A DNA stretch of 64,000 bases, from contig CAIMQW010000093.1 in assembly GCA_903843705.1 (NCBI GenBank), positions 18,803 to 82,802 on the forward strand, read 5' to 3'. Below the pieces are notes generated by a model. That model worked only from the letters and a program-made list of their open reading frames with translations. It was not told the origin of the DNA and did not search any database. The position numbers and the translations under genes are program-made. The stretch is from an uncultured Holophagaceae bacterium. GTDB taxonomy: Bacteria; Acidobacteriota; Holophagae; Holophagales; Holophagaceae. Below are positions 46,451-60,873 of the stretch, in pieces (position 1 is the stretch's first letter; every line of letters starts with the position of its first letter).

Positions 46451-47257
46451 CTAACGGATCTGCACCCTTGCGGGCGGTGCCTTCGCCGCCGGGGGCCGGT
46501 GCTTGAGCACCCAGGCCACGTCCGCCCAGCCGGCCAGCAGCACCAAGCCCAGGGTGAAGGCCATGGTGACCGATACCCAGCGGTGGCCCCGCTGGAGATC
46601 CGCCCGACCCTGGGCCACCTGCAGGTAGCCGGCGATGCCCAGGCCCAGGGTGACGCCCACCAGCAGGCCACCCCACAGGTGGACCATGTCAGGAAAGGCC
46701 TCCGTATCAATGAGCCGCAGGCTCAGCCACCGCACCCCAAGGAAGAACCCCGCCCAGGCTGCCAGGTCCAGCAGCAGCCACAGGGACCGGGAGCGCACCT
46801 GGATGGACACCGCGTGAAAGAACAGCAGCAGGACCAGGCTCCCGGCTAGGCCGACCCCGAGGATGGACCCGACATCCTTGAGCCCGAGCTGGCGCCAGAG
46901 GCCACTCAGCAGCACTGAGGGCAGGCTGGCGAGAATGCCTGCCACCAGGGCCAGGCCCAGACCTGCCATCACCTTGCCCAGGAAGATCTGGGCTGGATGG
47001 AGGGGCTGGTTCAGGAGAAACCCGAAGCGCCGCTCCTCCAGGTCCCGGCTCACCATGGTCGCCCCGAAGAGGAGGGCTATGACCCAGGCGAGCATGGTCC
47101 CCGAAAACACCCCCATGAAGGAGGCCTTGTCCTGGGTGGTCACGGGGTTCGGATCGAAGTAGAGCCCCAGGAGCTGGATGACACCAATGCCCAGGGCCAG
47201 CAGGAGGGCGTTGCGGCGGCCGGTCCACTCCCGGCGGGTGACGGCAAAGATGCTCAT
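46451..47257 (-). CDS. ABC transporter permease (ABC-2 type)
   Basis: 268-residue membrane protein with six predicted helices, ending 'AGWADVAWVLKHRPP'. 'GATMVSRDLEERRFGFLLNQ' is typical of ABC-2 type permeases. Overlaps the ATPase gene by 4 nt, the third cistron of a GntR-ATPase-permease operon. Likely exports a toxic or antibiotic-like compound, or lipid; substrate unknown. Confidence 0.85.
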   Translation of the reverse strand: MSIFAVTRREWTGRRNALLLALGIGVIQLLGLYFDPNPVTTQDKASFMGVFSGTMLAWVIALLFGATMVSRDLEERRFGFLLNQPLHPAQIFLGKVMAGLGLALVAGILASLPSVLLSGLWRQLGLKDVGSILGVGLAGSLVLLLFFHAVSIQVRSRSLWLLLDLAAWAGFFLGVRWLSLRLIDTEAFPDMVHLWGGLLVGVTLGLGIAGYLQVAQGRADLQRGHRWVSVTMAFTLGLVLLAGWADVAWVLKHRPPAAKAPPARVQIR

Positions 47258-48144
47258 GAGGCCACCTCGGATTCACTGCCCACCAGGGCGACAAACAGCT
47301 CTTCCAGAGACAAGGGATGGGCCTGCAGGCCCGGGACCTGGCTCGGATCACCCTGGGTGAGGATGGCCTCCCCGCCCAGGCTGCCCGCACGGCTCCAGAG
47401 GGGTGCGAAGGGGGCCAGGTCCCCGGGGTCCACCGCCTGGGTGGGCGCCCAGCTCACCTTCCGGTGCCGGGCCTTGAGGTCCTCCAGACTGGCGTCCACG
47501 AGGAGCCGGCCCTGGTGCAGGATGCCGATGCGATCCGCCAGACCCTCGATGCCCGCCAGATCGTGGGTGGTGAGGAGCACCGTGGTGCCGCGCTCCCCCA
47601 GTTCTCCCAGCAGCTCATCGTAGACCTCGCGCCGGGCCACAGCGTCCAGGCCCAGGGTCGGGTCGTCCAGCACCAGCAGGGCCGGCTTGGGGCCCAGGGC
47701 CAGGGCCAGGGCGACCTGCCCCTTCTGGCCCCGGGACAAGCGGCCGAAGGGCAGGTCCATGGGGATGCGGAAGCGCTGCAGCCGCTGGTCCACGCCCACC
47801 TGGTCCCAGGTGGGGTAGAGGCCCCCGCAGAACCGGACCAGCTGGCGGGTGGTCATGAGGGGCGGTGCGTCCGGCTCCTCGGCCACCACGCCCACGCGGT
47901 GCATGAGGGCCTGCCGGGAGGACCACACATCCTGGCCAAAGAGCTCCACCCGCCCGGCCGTGGGCCTCTGGTGGCCCAGGAGGCAGCGCACCAGAGAGGT
48001 CTTGCCGGAGCCATTGCGCCCTAGCAGGGCATAGACCTGCCCCGGCTCCACCTGGAAGGTGGCCCGGTCCAGGGCCTGGGTGTGGCCGTAGCGCACCCCC
48101 ACTTGGCGGCAATCCACGGGCAGCGACGCTGCTTGGATGGTCAT
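47254..48144 (-). CDS. ABC transporter ATP-binding protein
   Basis: 296-residue ATPase. Walker A 'GRNGSGKTSL', signature 'LSRGQKGQVALALAL' (LSGGQ variant), Walker B 'ALLVLDDPTLGLD' and H-loop 'LLTTHDL'. The C-terminal ~70 residues are a non-ATPase extension. The ATG at 48144 overlaps the GntR stop by 4 nt; the longer track start reads through the regulator gene. Forms an exporter with the next permease. Confidence 0.92.
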   Translation of the reverse strand: MTIQAASLPVDCRQVGVRYGHTQALDRATFQVEPGQVYALLGRNGSGKTSLVRCLLGHQRPTAGRVELFGQDVWSSRQALMHRVGVVAEEPDAPPLMTTRQLVRFCGGLYPTWDQVGVDQRLQRFRIPMDLPFGRLSRGQKGQVALALALGPKPALLVLDDPTLGLDAVARREVYDELLGELGERGTTVLLTTHDLAGIEGLADRIGILHQGRLLVDASLEDLKARHRKVSWAPTQAVDPGDLAPFAPLWSRAGSLGGEAILTQGDPSQVPGLQAHPLSLEELFVALVGSESEVAS

Positions 48145-48548
48145 GACTGGCCTCCTGTCGGGGCTGGTTTGAGCGTCTTCCAGGCGATACCCAGGGTGGT
48201 GGTGGCCTCTGCCTGGTCCGCCCCCACGGAGAGGGCCGTGGTGGCAAAGCGCAGGGCCCCTTCGCGCAGCAGGCCGAGGCGCTCGGCGGGGCTGAAGCCC
48301 GGGGGTGTCTCGGACACATAGGTCCCGTCCCCCCGACGCACCGTGAGGACGCCCGCCTCCACCAGGTGCTGGTAGGCCCGCACCACGGTGTTGGGGTTCA
48401 CCCCCAGCTCCCGGGCGAGGTCCCGCACCGAGGGCATGAGGGCCCCGGCGGCCAGGCCACCCGTGGCCACCAGGCGGCGCACACCCTCTTCGATCTGCCG
48501 CCACAGGGGCGCTGCTTCTGCTGGATCCACCTGAAGGATGGCCTTCAT
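48141..48548 (-). CDS. GntR family (YtrA-type) transcriptional regulator
   Basis: 135-residue regulator. The winged helix contains 'LARELGVNPNTVVRAYQHLV' and 'VRRGDGTYVSET', typical of GntR; short effector region fits the YtrA subfamily, which usually controls a co-transcribed ABC transporter. Here the ATPase and permease follow directly, with 4-nt overlaps. A palindromic operator sits just upstream. Confidence 0.92.
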   Translation of the reverse strand: MKAILQVDPAEAAPLWRQIEEGVRRLVATGGLAAGALMPSVRDLARELGVNPNTVVRAYQHLVEAGVLTVRRGDGTYVSETPPGFSPAERLGLLREGALRFATTALSVGADQAEATTTLGIAWKTLKPAPTGGQS

Positions 48549-48568
48549 GCGTTGCCTCCCGAGCGGGC

Positions 48569-48616
48569 TACTGTATCGCTGGATTAATACAGTAAGTCAG
48601 TCTTGGGGCCCGTCAA
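48569..48616 (-). promoter_or_regulatory. GntR operator and promoter
   Basis: TACTGTAT-10 nt-ATACAGTA is a perfect 8-bp inverted repeat (48569-48594), 21 nt upstream of the GntR start. A TTGACG (48611-48616, minus strand) is a likely -35, placing a -10 within the palindrome, so binding would repress the operon. Confidence 0.72.
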
Positions 48617-48677
48617 GGGGGAAAGACGCGGGGGATGGAGAAACCCTATCTGGAGGAGGAGACAAGGAACCACAACA

Positions 48678-48717
48678 CCAAGACAAACAGCGCGAGTGAT
48701 CGCGCCGTTTATCTTGG
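48678..48717. terminator. Long inverted repeat at the gyrA 3' end
   Basis: CCAAGACAAACAGCGCGA-GTGA-TCGCGCCGTTTATCTTGG forms 18-bp arms with two mismatches (A/C and C/A positions), just after gyrA. In the gyrA direction the arm ends with GTTTGTCTTGG, so it may work as a terminator in both directions. Confidence 0.6.
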
Positions 48718-48731
48718 TGAAGGCCTGGAGG

Positions 48732-51338
<2,607 letters not shown>

Positions 51339-51349
51339 GGGTCTTCCAG

Positions 51350-51365
51350 TGTTCTACGTGGAACG
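51350..51365. other. parS-like palindrome (14/16)
   Basis: TGTTCTACGTGGAACG lies in the gyrB-gyrA spacer and differs from TGTTCCACGTGGAACA at two positions. Intergenic location strengthens the case. Confidence 0.5.
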
Positions 51366-51393
51366 CGGCTCGACATAACTGTAAAAAAAGAAC

Positions 51394-55144
<3,751 letters not shown>

Positions 55145-55358
55145 ATATCACCCTTGATGATGCTGAAGACCGGGGCAGCCTGTGGAAAGTCGCGTCAAAG
55201 CCCTATCCTACCGGAGTTTCCTTGCATGGGACAGGCTGTGGAAACCCCCCGGTACGTGGTGCAAGCCGGCATTTCGGGATCCCAGAGGTCGTCCTTCGGG
55301 GGCGAGTGTGGAGTCTGAGGGGCCCGGCTCTGTGGAAAAGTAAGGAAGTCTTTTGAAA
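55145..55358. other. Probable replication origin (dnaA-dnaN spacer)
   Basis: Four 9-mers, TGTGGAAAG (55181), TGTGGAAAC (55237), TGTGGAGTC (55307) and TGTGGAAAA (55331), are in the same orientation and resemble the DnaA box TGTGGATAA with one to three mismatches. An AT-rich run (AAATTAAGATTCATATATCA, 55131-55150) lies at the dnaN start and may be the unwinding element. No such motifs were seen in the dnaA-rpmH gap. Confidence 0.7.
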
Positions 55359-56732
55359 TCAATGAATGCTGTTCAGGAGGGCTTGGACCATCCTGTGGAA
55401 TTCGGGATCCCGCTTCATGCGCTCCCGCACCGAATCGATGGCATTCATCACGGTCGAGTGGTGCATGTTGAAGGATCGGCCGATGTCCGCGAAGGGCAGT
55501 GAGGCGATTTCCCGGGCTAGATACATGGCGACCTGGCGGGGGAGAAGGATGGCCTGCTGCCGGGAGCGCTTCTTCATCAGGTCCGCGAAGGAGACGTTGA
55601 AGGTCTCGGCAGTCATGCGGAAGATGCGCTCGGGCGGGATTGGCGCAGAGGCCTCCTCGCCGCTCTGGCCCAGGAACGCCGCGTGGGCGACCTCGAGGCT
55701 GGGAGGCACACCAATGAGGCTGGCCTGGAAGATCACCCGGGTGAGGAAGCCCTCCAGGTCGCGAACACTGCCCTTTGCTTTGTGGGCAATGAAGGTCAGG
55801 ACGTCCTCGGGGATGGGAGGAACATTCGAGAAGTCGGCATCTTCCAGCTTCTTGCGCAGAATGGCGATGCGGGTCTCGAAGTCGGGCGGCTGGATGTCGG
55901 CGGTCAGTCCCCACTTGAAGCGGGTGATGAGCCGCTCATGACAGCCTTCCAGACGCTGGGGCGGCTTGTCTGAGGTGATGACGATCTGCTTCCCATGCTG
56001 GAGCAGGTGCTCCAATACGTGGAAGATCTCTTCCTGGGTCCGCTCCATCTTGCCGAGGGTCTGCACGTCATCCAGCAGGAGCACGTCGTTCTGCTGATAC
56101 TTCTTGCGCATGGGCTCGGTATTTTTGGCCCGGATCGCGACGGTGAGCTCGTTGAAGAAGTTGTCCACCTTGACGTAGACGACGCGGAGCTTGGGATCCC
56201 GGTCCAGCAGGCCCTTCCCGATGCCCACCATGAGGTGCGTCTTGCCCAGGCCCGCGCCGCCATAGATGAACAGAGGGTTCATGCTGAGGGGCGTGGCGGC
56301 CTTGCCGTAGCTGTCCACCACCGCCTTGGCTGCCGCGAAGGCGAGCTGGCTCCCAGGGCCCACGACAAAGCGGTCGAGGGTGTAGCGATTGAACAGATAG
56401 GGGAAGGATGCGGGGGGCTCCACAGGACCCGCCGCGGTGGACTGGGCGCGCCGCACCGCCTTGGGTTCGGCCACCGGGGTGCCGTTCACCCGAAACTCCA
56501 GGCGCAGGTCGCCCAGGCCACCGACCGCGAGCGCATCGCTGAACTCTTCGGGGAGCTGCTGCTCGATCCAGAGCTTCGCCGCGGCGCTGGGAACCTGGAT
56601 CCACAGCGTGCCGCCCTTCATCTCCAGCGGTGCGCAAGGCGCGATCCACTCCTTGAAGCTGGCCTCCGGCAGCTGCTTGGACAGGCCTTGCCGGATGGTG
56701 TCCCAAAGGGCGGTGGGGTCGGTGGATCGCAT
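55359..56732 (-). CDS. dnaA: Chromosomal replication initiator DnaA
   Basis: 457-residue DnaA. Domain I '[20 protein letters not shown]', Walker A '[10 protein letters not shown]' (158-167), Walker B '[11 protein letters not shown]', sensor 'TSDKPP' and domain IV '[20 protein letters not shown]'. ATG 56732 is chosen over the GTG at 56741. Diverges from rpmH across 213 nt; a minus-strand extended -10 (TGCTAGATT, around 56829-56837) is a possible promoter. 214 nt before dnaN. Confidence 0.98.
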   Translation of the reverse strand: MRSTDPTALWDTIRQGLSKQLPEASFKEWIAPCAPLEMKGGTLWIQVPSAAAKLWIEQQLPEEFSDALAVGGLGDLRLEFRVNGTPVAEPKAVRRAQSTAAGPVEPPASFPYLFNRYTLDRFVVGPGSQLAFAAAKAVVDSYGKAATPLSMNPLFIYGGAGLGKTHLMVGIGKGLLDRDPKLRVVYVKVDNFFNELTVAIRAKNTEPMRKKYQQNDVLLLDDVQTLGKMERTQEEIFHVLEHLLQHGKQIVITSDKPPQRLEGCHERLITRFKWGLTADIQPPDFETRIAILRKKLEDADFSNVPPIPEDVLTFIAHKAKGSVRDLEGFLTRVIFQASLIGVPPSLEVAHAAFLGQSGEEASAPIPPERIFRMTAETFNVSFADLMKKRSRQQAILLPRQVAMYLAREIASLPFADIGRSFNMHHSTVMNAIDSVRERMKRDPEFHRMVQALLNSIH

Positions 56733-56869
56733 GGTTAGCACCGGAGAAAAGCGAGCACTGGCGCGCCCCTGTCGACGAAGGGCGCATCGCGCGCTCCGGC
56801 CTCACAGGGCTCGCAGAGGGGAAAGATCAATCTAGCATCCCGGGCGGGGATGCGCCGGTGGAAATGCCC

Positions 56870-56898
56870 TTGAGTTGTACGGACCTCACTGGTATCGT
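56870..56898 (+). promoter_or_regulatory. Promoter for rpmH-rnpA-yidC
   Basis: TTGAGT (56870-56875), 17 nt, TATCGT (56893-56898), 47 nt before the rpmH ATG. Good spacing and hexamers, plus-strand. The remaining dnaA-rpmH gap shows no other clear signal. Confidence 0.6.
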
Positions 56899-56944
56899 TG
56901 AAGGTTCGTCCTCCTCCCCGGGAGGGGACCCCCGAGGTGGAACC

Positions 56945-57079
56945 ATGAAGCGCACCTTTCAGCCCAACAACCGCCGCCGCGCCAAGACCCACGGGTTCCT
57001 GAGCCGGATGAAGACCAAGAACGGCCGCCTGGTGCTTAAGCGCCGCCGCGCCAAGGGCCGTCACGTCCTGGCGCTCTAG
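56945..57079 (+). CDS. rpmH: 50S ribosomal protein L34
   Basis: 44-residue basic protein, starting '[20 protein letters not shown]' and ending '[10 protein letters not shown]', matching L34 exactly in length and motif. Start ATG 56945 is 9 nt after GAGG. The longer ORF extension in the track crosses the promoter and is rejected. First gene of the rpmH-rnpA-yidC-jag-mnmE run. Confidence 0.98.
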   Translation: MKRTFQPNNRRRAKTHGFLSRMKTKNGRLVLKRRRAKGRHVLAL

Positions 57080-57100
57080 TCTCCGCCCAGGCCCTGGCCC

Positions 57101-57469
57101 GTGATCTTCAAGGACCGATTCCGCACGGTCCGCCACAAGGACCACGCGGTTCCCACACCCCCGCCCCGGCCCCTGCTGGGGCAATCCTCGTTCCTGGACA
57201 TCCGGGCCTGGCAGCACACCGAAGCGGACCAGCCGCTGCTGCTGGTGACCTCGCCACGGAAGACCGGGGGCGCGGTCCAGCGGAATCGCTTCCGGCGGCA
57301 GGTGCGCATGGCCTTCCTGGCCAGCGCCGGATCCCTCCCGGGCGGCCCCTGGGTGATATGGGTGCGGCCCAGCCGCTCGGCGCCAGCCCTCGGCGCCATC
57401 AGCTTCCAAGACATTGAAAGCCAGCTTCGGCAGGCCCTGCGTCGTCTTTCCCCCCGGGAAACCCCATGA
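57101..57469 (+). CDS. rnpA: Ribonuclease P protein component
   Basis: 122-residue RnpA (protein subunit of RNase P), processing tRNA 5' leaders. The RNR motif is 'QRNRFRRQVRMAF'. Sequence 'PRKTGGAVQRNRF' sits in the usual place. GTG start. A divergent RnpA but position between rpmH and yidC secures it. Overlaps yidC by 4 nt. Confidence 0.93.
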   Translation: MIFKDRFRTVRHKDHAVPTPPPRPLLGQSSFLDIRAWQHTEADQPLLLVTSPRKTGGAVQRNRFRRQVRMAFLASAGSLPGGPWVIWVRPSRSAPALGAISFQDIESQLRQALRRLSPRETP

Positions 57470-59007
57470 AAAATCGCAACGTCATCCTCTTCGTCATCGG
57501 CAGCATGATTCTGCTGGGCGGCCAGCTCTGGCTGTCCTCGCGCTATGCCAAGCCTGTTCCCGGGGCGGAAGCCCCCCGAACCGAACCGGTTCCCACCAAG
57601 CCTGAGCCAACCGCTCCAGCGGTAGTTCCGACGGCCACCAAGCCCGCCGAAGGCGTGAAGACCGCGGACGCGGCCGCCACCCACACCCTGTCCAACAACG
57701 AGCTGACCCTGACCTGGCAGGTCTCCACCGGCGCCCTCAAGCAGGTCGTCTGGCGGCAGGACGGCACGAAGTTCTTCCCGGCGGGTTTTCCGGGCCTGGG
57801 TGCCACCCGCGGCGCTGGCTTCGAGGCCGTTCGCCAGGAGGAGAGAGGCGCCAAGGGGACGGCTGTGATCTTCGAGAACGCTGCCGGCGAGCGCCTGGGC
57901 TACCTGGTTCCCCCCCTCGGCCACGTGCTTCGGGTGGAGGGCACCTCCCCCACCGGTGCTGCGGCTCTGTTGATCCCAAACCCCACCACCGAGGAACCCG
58001 TCAAGCACCTGGGCCGCGTGTTCACGCTTACCGACAAGGGCATCGAGGCCGTTGCCTGGACCGATATGCTGAGCGACCCCTTCTTCAGCTTCCTGGGCTC
58101 CAAGCGCAAGGTGCTGCCGCCCGCCGCAGAGCGGCTGGGCCTGGATGCAGGGCTTGAAAAGGACGAAAAGAACCAGCGCAACCACTACTTCGCCGCCCTC
58201 TGGAAGCTGCCGCGCCCGGCGGCCCGGGACAACGCCGGCTATACCCTGCTGCCCGAACAGGGTCGCCTGGAGGCCACACTTTACCTCGGGCCCAAGCAGG
58301 ATGAGCCCCTCCTGGCCTTCGAGAAGCCCTTCACCCAGGTCATCGACTACGGCTTCTTCGGCGCCGTGGCCCACCTGCTGTTCTGGATCCTCAAGAAGAT
58401 CCACGCCCTGGTCGGCAACTGGGGTTGGTCCATCGTGCTCTTCACCGTGGTCATCCGCCTTGCCACCTGGCACCTGAACACCAAGCAGACCATCTCCATG
58501 CTGCGCATGAAGGACTTCGAGCCCCACCAGAAGGCCATCCAGGCCAAGTACGAGAAGTTCGGCAGCGACATGACCAAGAAGGCCGAGATGCAGAAGGAGC
58601 TCATGGAGCTCTACAAGAAGAACGGCCACAACCCCATGGGTGGCTGCCTGCCCATGCTGCTGCAGATGCCCATCTTCCTGGCCCTCTGGTCCATGCTCAA
58701 TGCCGTCTTCGAGCTCCGCAACGCCCCCTTCTTTGGTTGGATCATCGACCTCTCTTCCCGGGATCCCTACTTCATCTACCCTGTGCTCATGGGCGGCTCC
58801 ATGTTCGCCCAGCAGTACATGACCCCAGCCGTGGGGGACCCCGCCCAGCGCAAGATGATGCTCGTGCTCATGCCCGCGATGATGACCTTCATGTTTGCCC
58901 AGAGCCCCGCAGGCCTCACGATCTACTACTTCATCTTCAACATGATCGGCCTGACCCAGACCTGGTGGATCATGCGGTCCTACCAGCCCCAGTCCATCAC
59001 GCTGTAG
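57466..59007 (+). CDS. yidC: Membrane protein insertase YidC
   Basis: 513-residue YidC/Oxa1. N-terminal helix 'NVILFVIGSMILLGGQLWLS', a periplasmic P1 domain (about residues 55-290), then the conserved insertase region: 'LVGNWGWSIVLFTVVIRL', 'ELMELYKKNGHNPMGGCLPM' and 'FAQSPAGLTIYYFIFNMIGL'. The P1 domain supports a Gram-negative-type cell. Ends 'QPQSITL', followed 9 nt later by jag. Confidence 0.97.
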   Translation: MKNRNVILFVIGSMILLGGQLWLSSRYAKPVPGAEAPRTEPVPTKPEPTAPAVVPTATKPAEGVKTADAAATHTLSNNELTLTWQVSTGALKQVVWRQDGTKFFPAGFPGLGATRGAGFEAVRQEERGAKGTAVIFENAAGERLGYLVPPLGHVLRVEGTSPTGAAALLIPNPTTEEPVKHLGRVFTLTDKGIEAVAWTDMLSDPFFSFLGSKRKVLPPAAERLGLDAGLEKDEKNQRNHYFAALWKLPRPAARDNAGYTLLPEQGRLEATLYLGPKQDEPLLAFEKPFTQVIDYGFFGAVAHLLFWILKKIHALVGNWGWSIVLFTVVIRLATWHLNTKQTISMLRMKDFEPHQKAIQAKYEKFGSDMTKKAEMQKELMELYKKNGHNPMGGCLPMLLQMPIFLALWSMLNAVFELRNAPFFGWIIDLSSRDPYFIYPVLMGGSMFAQQYMTPAVGDPAQRKMMLVLMPAMMTFMFAQSPAGLTIYYFIFNMIGLTQTWWIMRSYQPQSITL

Positions 59008-59016
59008 GAGTTCGCC

Positions 59017-59481
59017 ATGCGCAAGAGCGGCGCCAGCCTGGAGTCCGTGCCTGAACTCATCGCCCGCTGGGCGGGCCACCTCGGCTTCACGGTCGAGGCC
59101 AAGTTCGCCCCCTCCGGGGACGAGGAGGCCTTCCCCAACCGCGTAGCGATCTCGGGACCCGACGCCTCCTCTCTGGCCGCCAACCGGGGTGTGGCCCTGG
59201 ATGCGCTTCAGTTCCTGGTCCACGAGGCCCAGGGCGAGCGCGAGGACTCGAAGCTGGCCTACCTGGACGTGAAGGGCGCTCGCCTCTTCCGCATGCAGGA
59301 GGTCATGGCCATGGGCCTCTATGCCGCCGAGAAGGCCCGGGAGCTGGGCAGCCACACCTTGGGCGCCCTGAGCGCCCGGGAGCGCCGCTGGGTGCACCTG
59401 GTGGTCAGCCGCGAAGCGGGTCTGGGCACCGAGAGCGAGGGGATCGGCACCTTCAAGCCCGTGAAGGTCTTCCGGAAGTAG
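59017..59481 (+). CDS. jag: Jag/KhpB-like KH and R3H RNA-binding protein
   Basis: 154-residue protein. KH-like loop 'GPDASSLAANRGVALDALQF' and C-terminal R3H domain 'SARERRWVHLVVSREAGLGT'. The usual Jag-N domain is missing and the GxxG loop is altered (ANRG). Binds RNA, with roles in cell elongation in Firmicutes. GGAG 6 nt before ATG. Follows yidC, as in many bacteria. Confidence 0.9.
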   Translation: MRKSGASLESVPELIARWAGHLGFTVEAKFAPSGDEEAFPNRVAISGPDASSLAANRGVALDALQFLVHEAQGEREDSKLAYLDVKGARLFRMQEVMAMGLYAAEKARELGSHTLGALSARERRWVHLVVSREAGLGTESEGIGTFKPVKVFRK

Positions 59482-59490
59482 ACTGGGCAC

Positions 59491-60798
59491 GTGCCCGCCG
59501 CTCTGGATCCCATTTGCGCCCCCGCCACCCCGCTGTTTCCCGCGGCCGTGGCCGTGGTGCGGGTCTCTGGGGCCAGCCTCCAGCGCGTCCTCGCGCCCCT
59601 GTTGGAGCTGCCGCGGCCCCGCCGGGCCGAGCTTCGCACGCTCACTTGGGGCGGGTTTCAGGAGAAGGCCCTGGTGCTGTTCTTCCCGGGCCCGGCCAGT
59701 TACACCGGAGAGGATGTGGTGGAGCTCCAGGTCCACGGCAATCCCCTGCTAGTGCGCCGGCTGCTGGGGCACCTCGGCAGCTTGGGGGTGCGGCTGGCGG
59801 AACCCGGTGAGTTCACCCGGCGGGCCCTGCTGAACGGCAAGCAGGGATTGCTGGAGGCCGAGGCCCTGCGGGACCTGGTGGCCGCGGAGACCGACACCCA
59901 GGTGCGGCTCGCTCAGGCCCGGGCGGGGGCCCAGCCGGACTGGCTCCTGGAGGCCCGGCGTCGATTGGCGCCCTGGATGGCCCGGGCCGAGGCGGTCGTG
60001 GACTATGGCGAGGAAGAGGGCATCGCGCTAAATCTAAAAGACTTGGGTGTAGACCTGGAGCCGCTTCAGGCAAGGTTCCACGTGGAACAGACCCGCTGCG
60101 GGGCTGCCCGGAACCTGCGGGAGGGCCTCCGCCTGGCCCTGGTGGGACGGCCGAACGCCGGGAAGAGCACCCTGTTCAACGCCCTGGCCGGGGAGGATCG
60201 GGCCATCGTCACCGACATCCCGGGTACTACCCGGGATGTGCTGGAAGTCCGCTGCGAGTGGCGGGGCCTGCCGCTGCGCCTGTTCGACACAGCGGGTGTG
60301 CGGGAGACCGAGGATCCCCTGGAGCGTCTGGGGGTCGCCCGGGTGCGCCCCGTGCTGGAGACTGCGGACCTGATTCTCCACCTGATCCCCGCCCAGGATC
60401 AAGCTCCTGATGAGGCCCTGAGGCTGGCCCTCGGCCCCTTCCTGGGCAAGGTGGCCGAGGTCCGGACCTTCGGGGACCAGGTGGCGACGGCCGGACCCGC
60501 CATCTCGGCCCTGCTGGGGGACCTGGACGCCCTGGAGGCGATCCTGAAGGCGCGCCTGCTGGGGGGCCTGGCTCCGGAGGCCTGCTTCGGGGCCCTGGCC
60601 ACGGACCGGCAGGGCGCGCTGCTGGATGACCTGGTCCGGCAGCTGGACCTGCTGCTGGCGCTGACCCCCGGAGACCCCCCCGAGCTGGCGGCCTCGCTCC
60701 TCCAGGGCGCCTGGGGATTGCTTGCGCGCCTCACCGGCGAGGACCGGGCCGAGACGGCCCTCGACGCCTTGTTCAGCGGTTTTTGTCTGGGCAAGTAG
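59491..60798 (+). CDS. mnmE: tRNA modification GTPase MnmE
   Basis: 435-residue MnmE (TrmE), which with MnmG modifies wobble uridine of tRNA. N-domain 'FPGPASYTGEDVVELQVHG' and 'GEFTRRALLNGKQGLLEAEA'; G1 'GRPNAGKSTLFN', G2 'TTRDVLEV', G3 'DTAGVRETEDP'; C-terminal 'FCLGK' with catalytic Cys. The G4 NKxD motif looks degraded ('TFGD'). GTG start at 59491. No mnmG (gidA) adjacent. A parS-like site is inside the gene. Confidence 0.94.
   Translation: MPAALDPICAPATPLFPAAVAVVRVSGASLQRVLAPLLELPRPRRAELRTLTWGGFQEKALVLFFPGPASYTGEDVVELQVHGNPLLVRRLLGHLGSLGVRLAEPGEFTRRALLNGKQGLLEAEALRDLVAAETDTQVRLAQARAGAQPDWLLEARRRLAPWMARAEAVVDYGEEEGIALNLKDLGVDLEPLQARFHVEQTRCGAARNLREGLRLALVGRPNAGKSTLFNALAGEDRAIVTDIPGTTRDVLEVRCEWRGLPLRLFDTAGVRETEDPLERLGVARVRPVLETADLILHLIPAQDQAPDEALRLALGPFLGKVAEVRTFGDQVATAGPAISALLGDLDALEAILKARLLGGLAPEACFGALATDRQGALLDDLVRQLDLLLALTPGDPPELAASLLQGAWGLLARLTGEDRAETALDALFSGFCLGK
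60074..60089. other. parS-like palindrome (15/16)
   Basis: GGTTCCACGTGGAACA contains a 14-bp perfect palindrome (GTTCCACGTGGAAC) and matches TGTTCCACGTGGAACA at all but the first base. Best of the three candidates; it sits in mnmE about 5 kb from the probable origin. Confidence 0.7.
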
Positions 60799-60873
60799 CC
60801 CCCTCTGGGAACCCCCGTCCCGCTTCGGCGCACCTGCCTTCGACCCTCGATGCCATTCGTTCTGGAGCCACCC

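Noticed and set aside
56733-56944. oriC in the dnaA-rpmH gap
   Set aside because: No DnaA-box-like 9-mers found there, while the dnaA-dnaN spacer has four; divergent orientation alone is not enough.
57076-59736. 886-codon minus-strand ORF
   Set aside because: Antisense across rnpA, yidC and jag; no domain and crosses several real genes.
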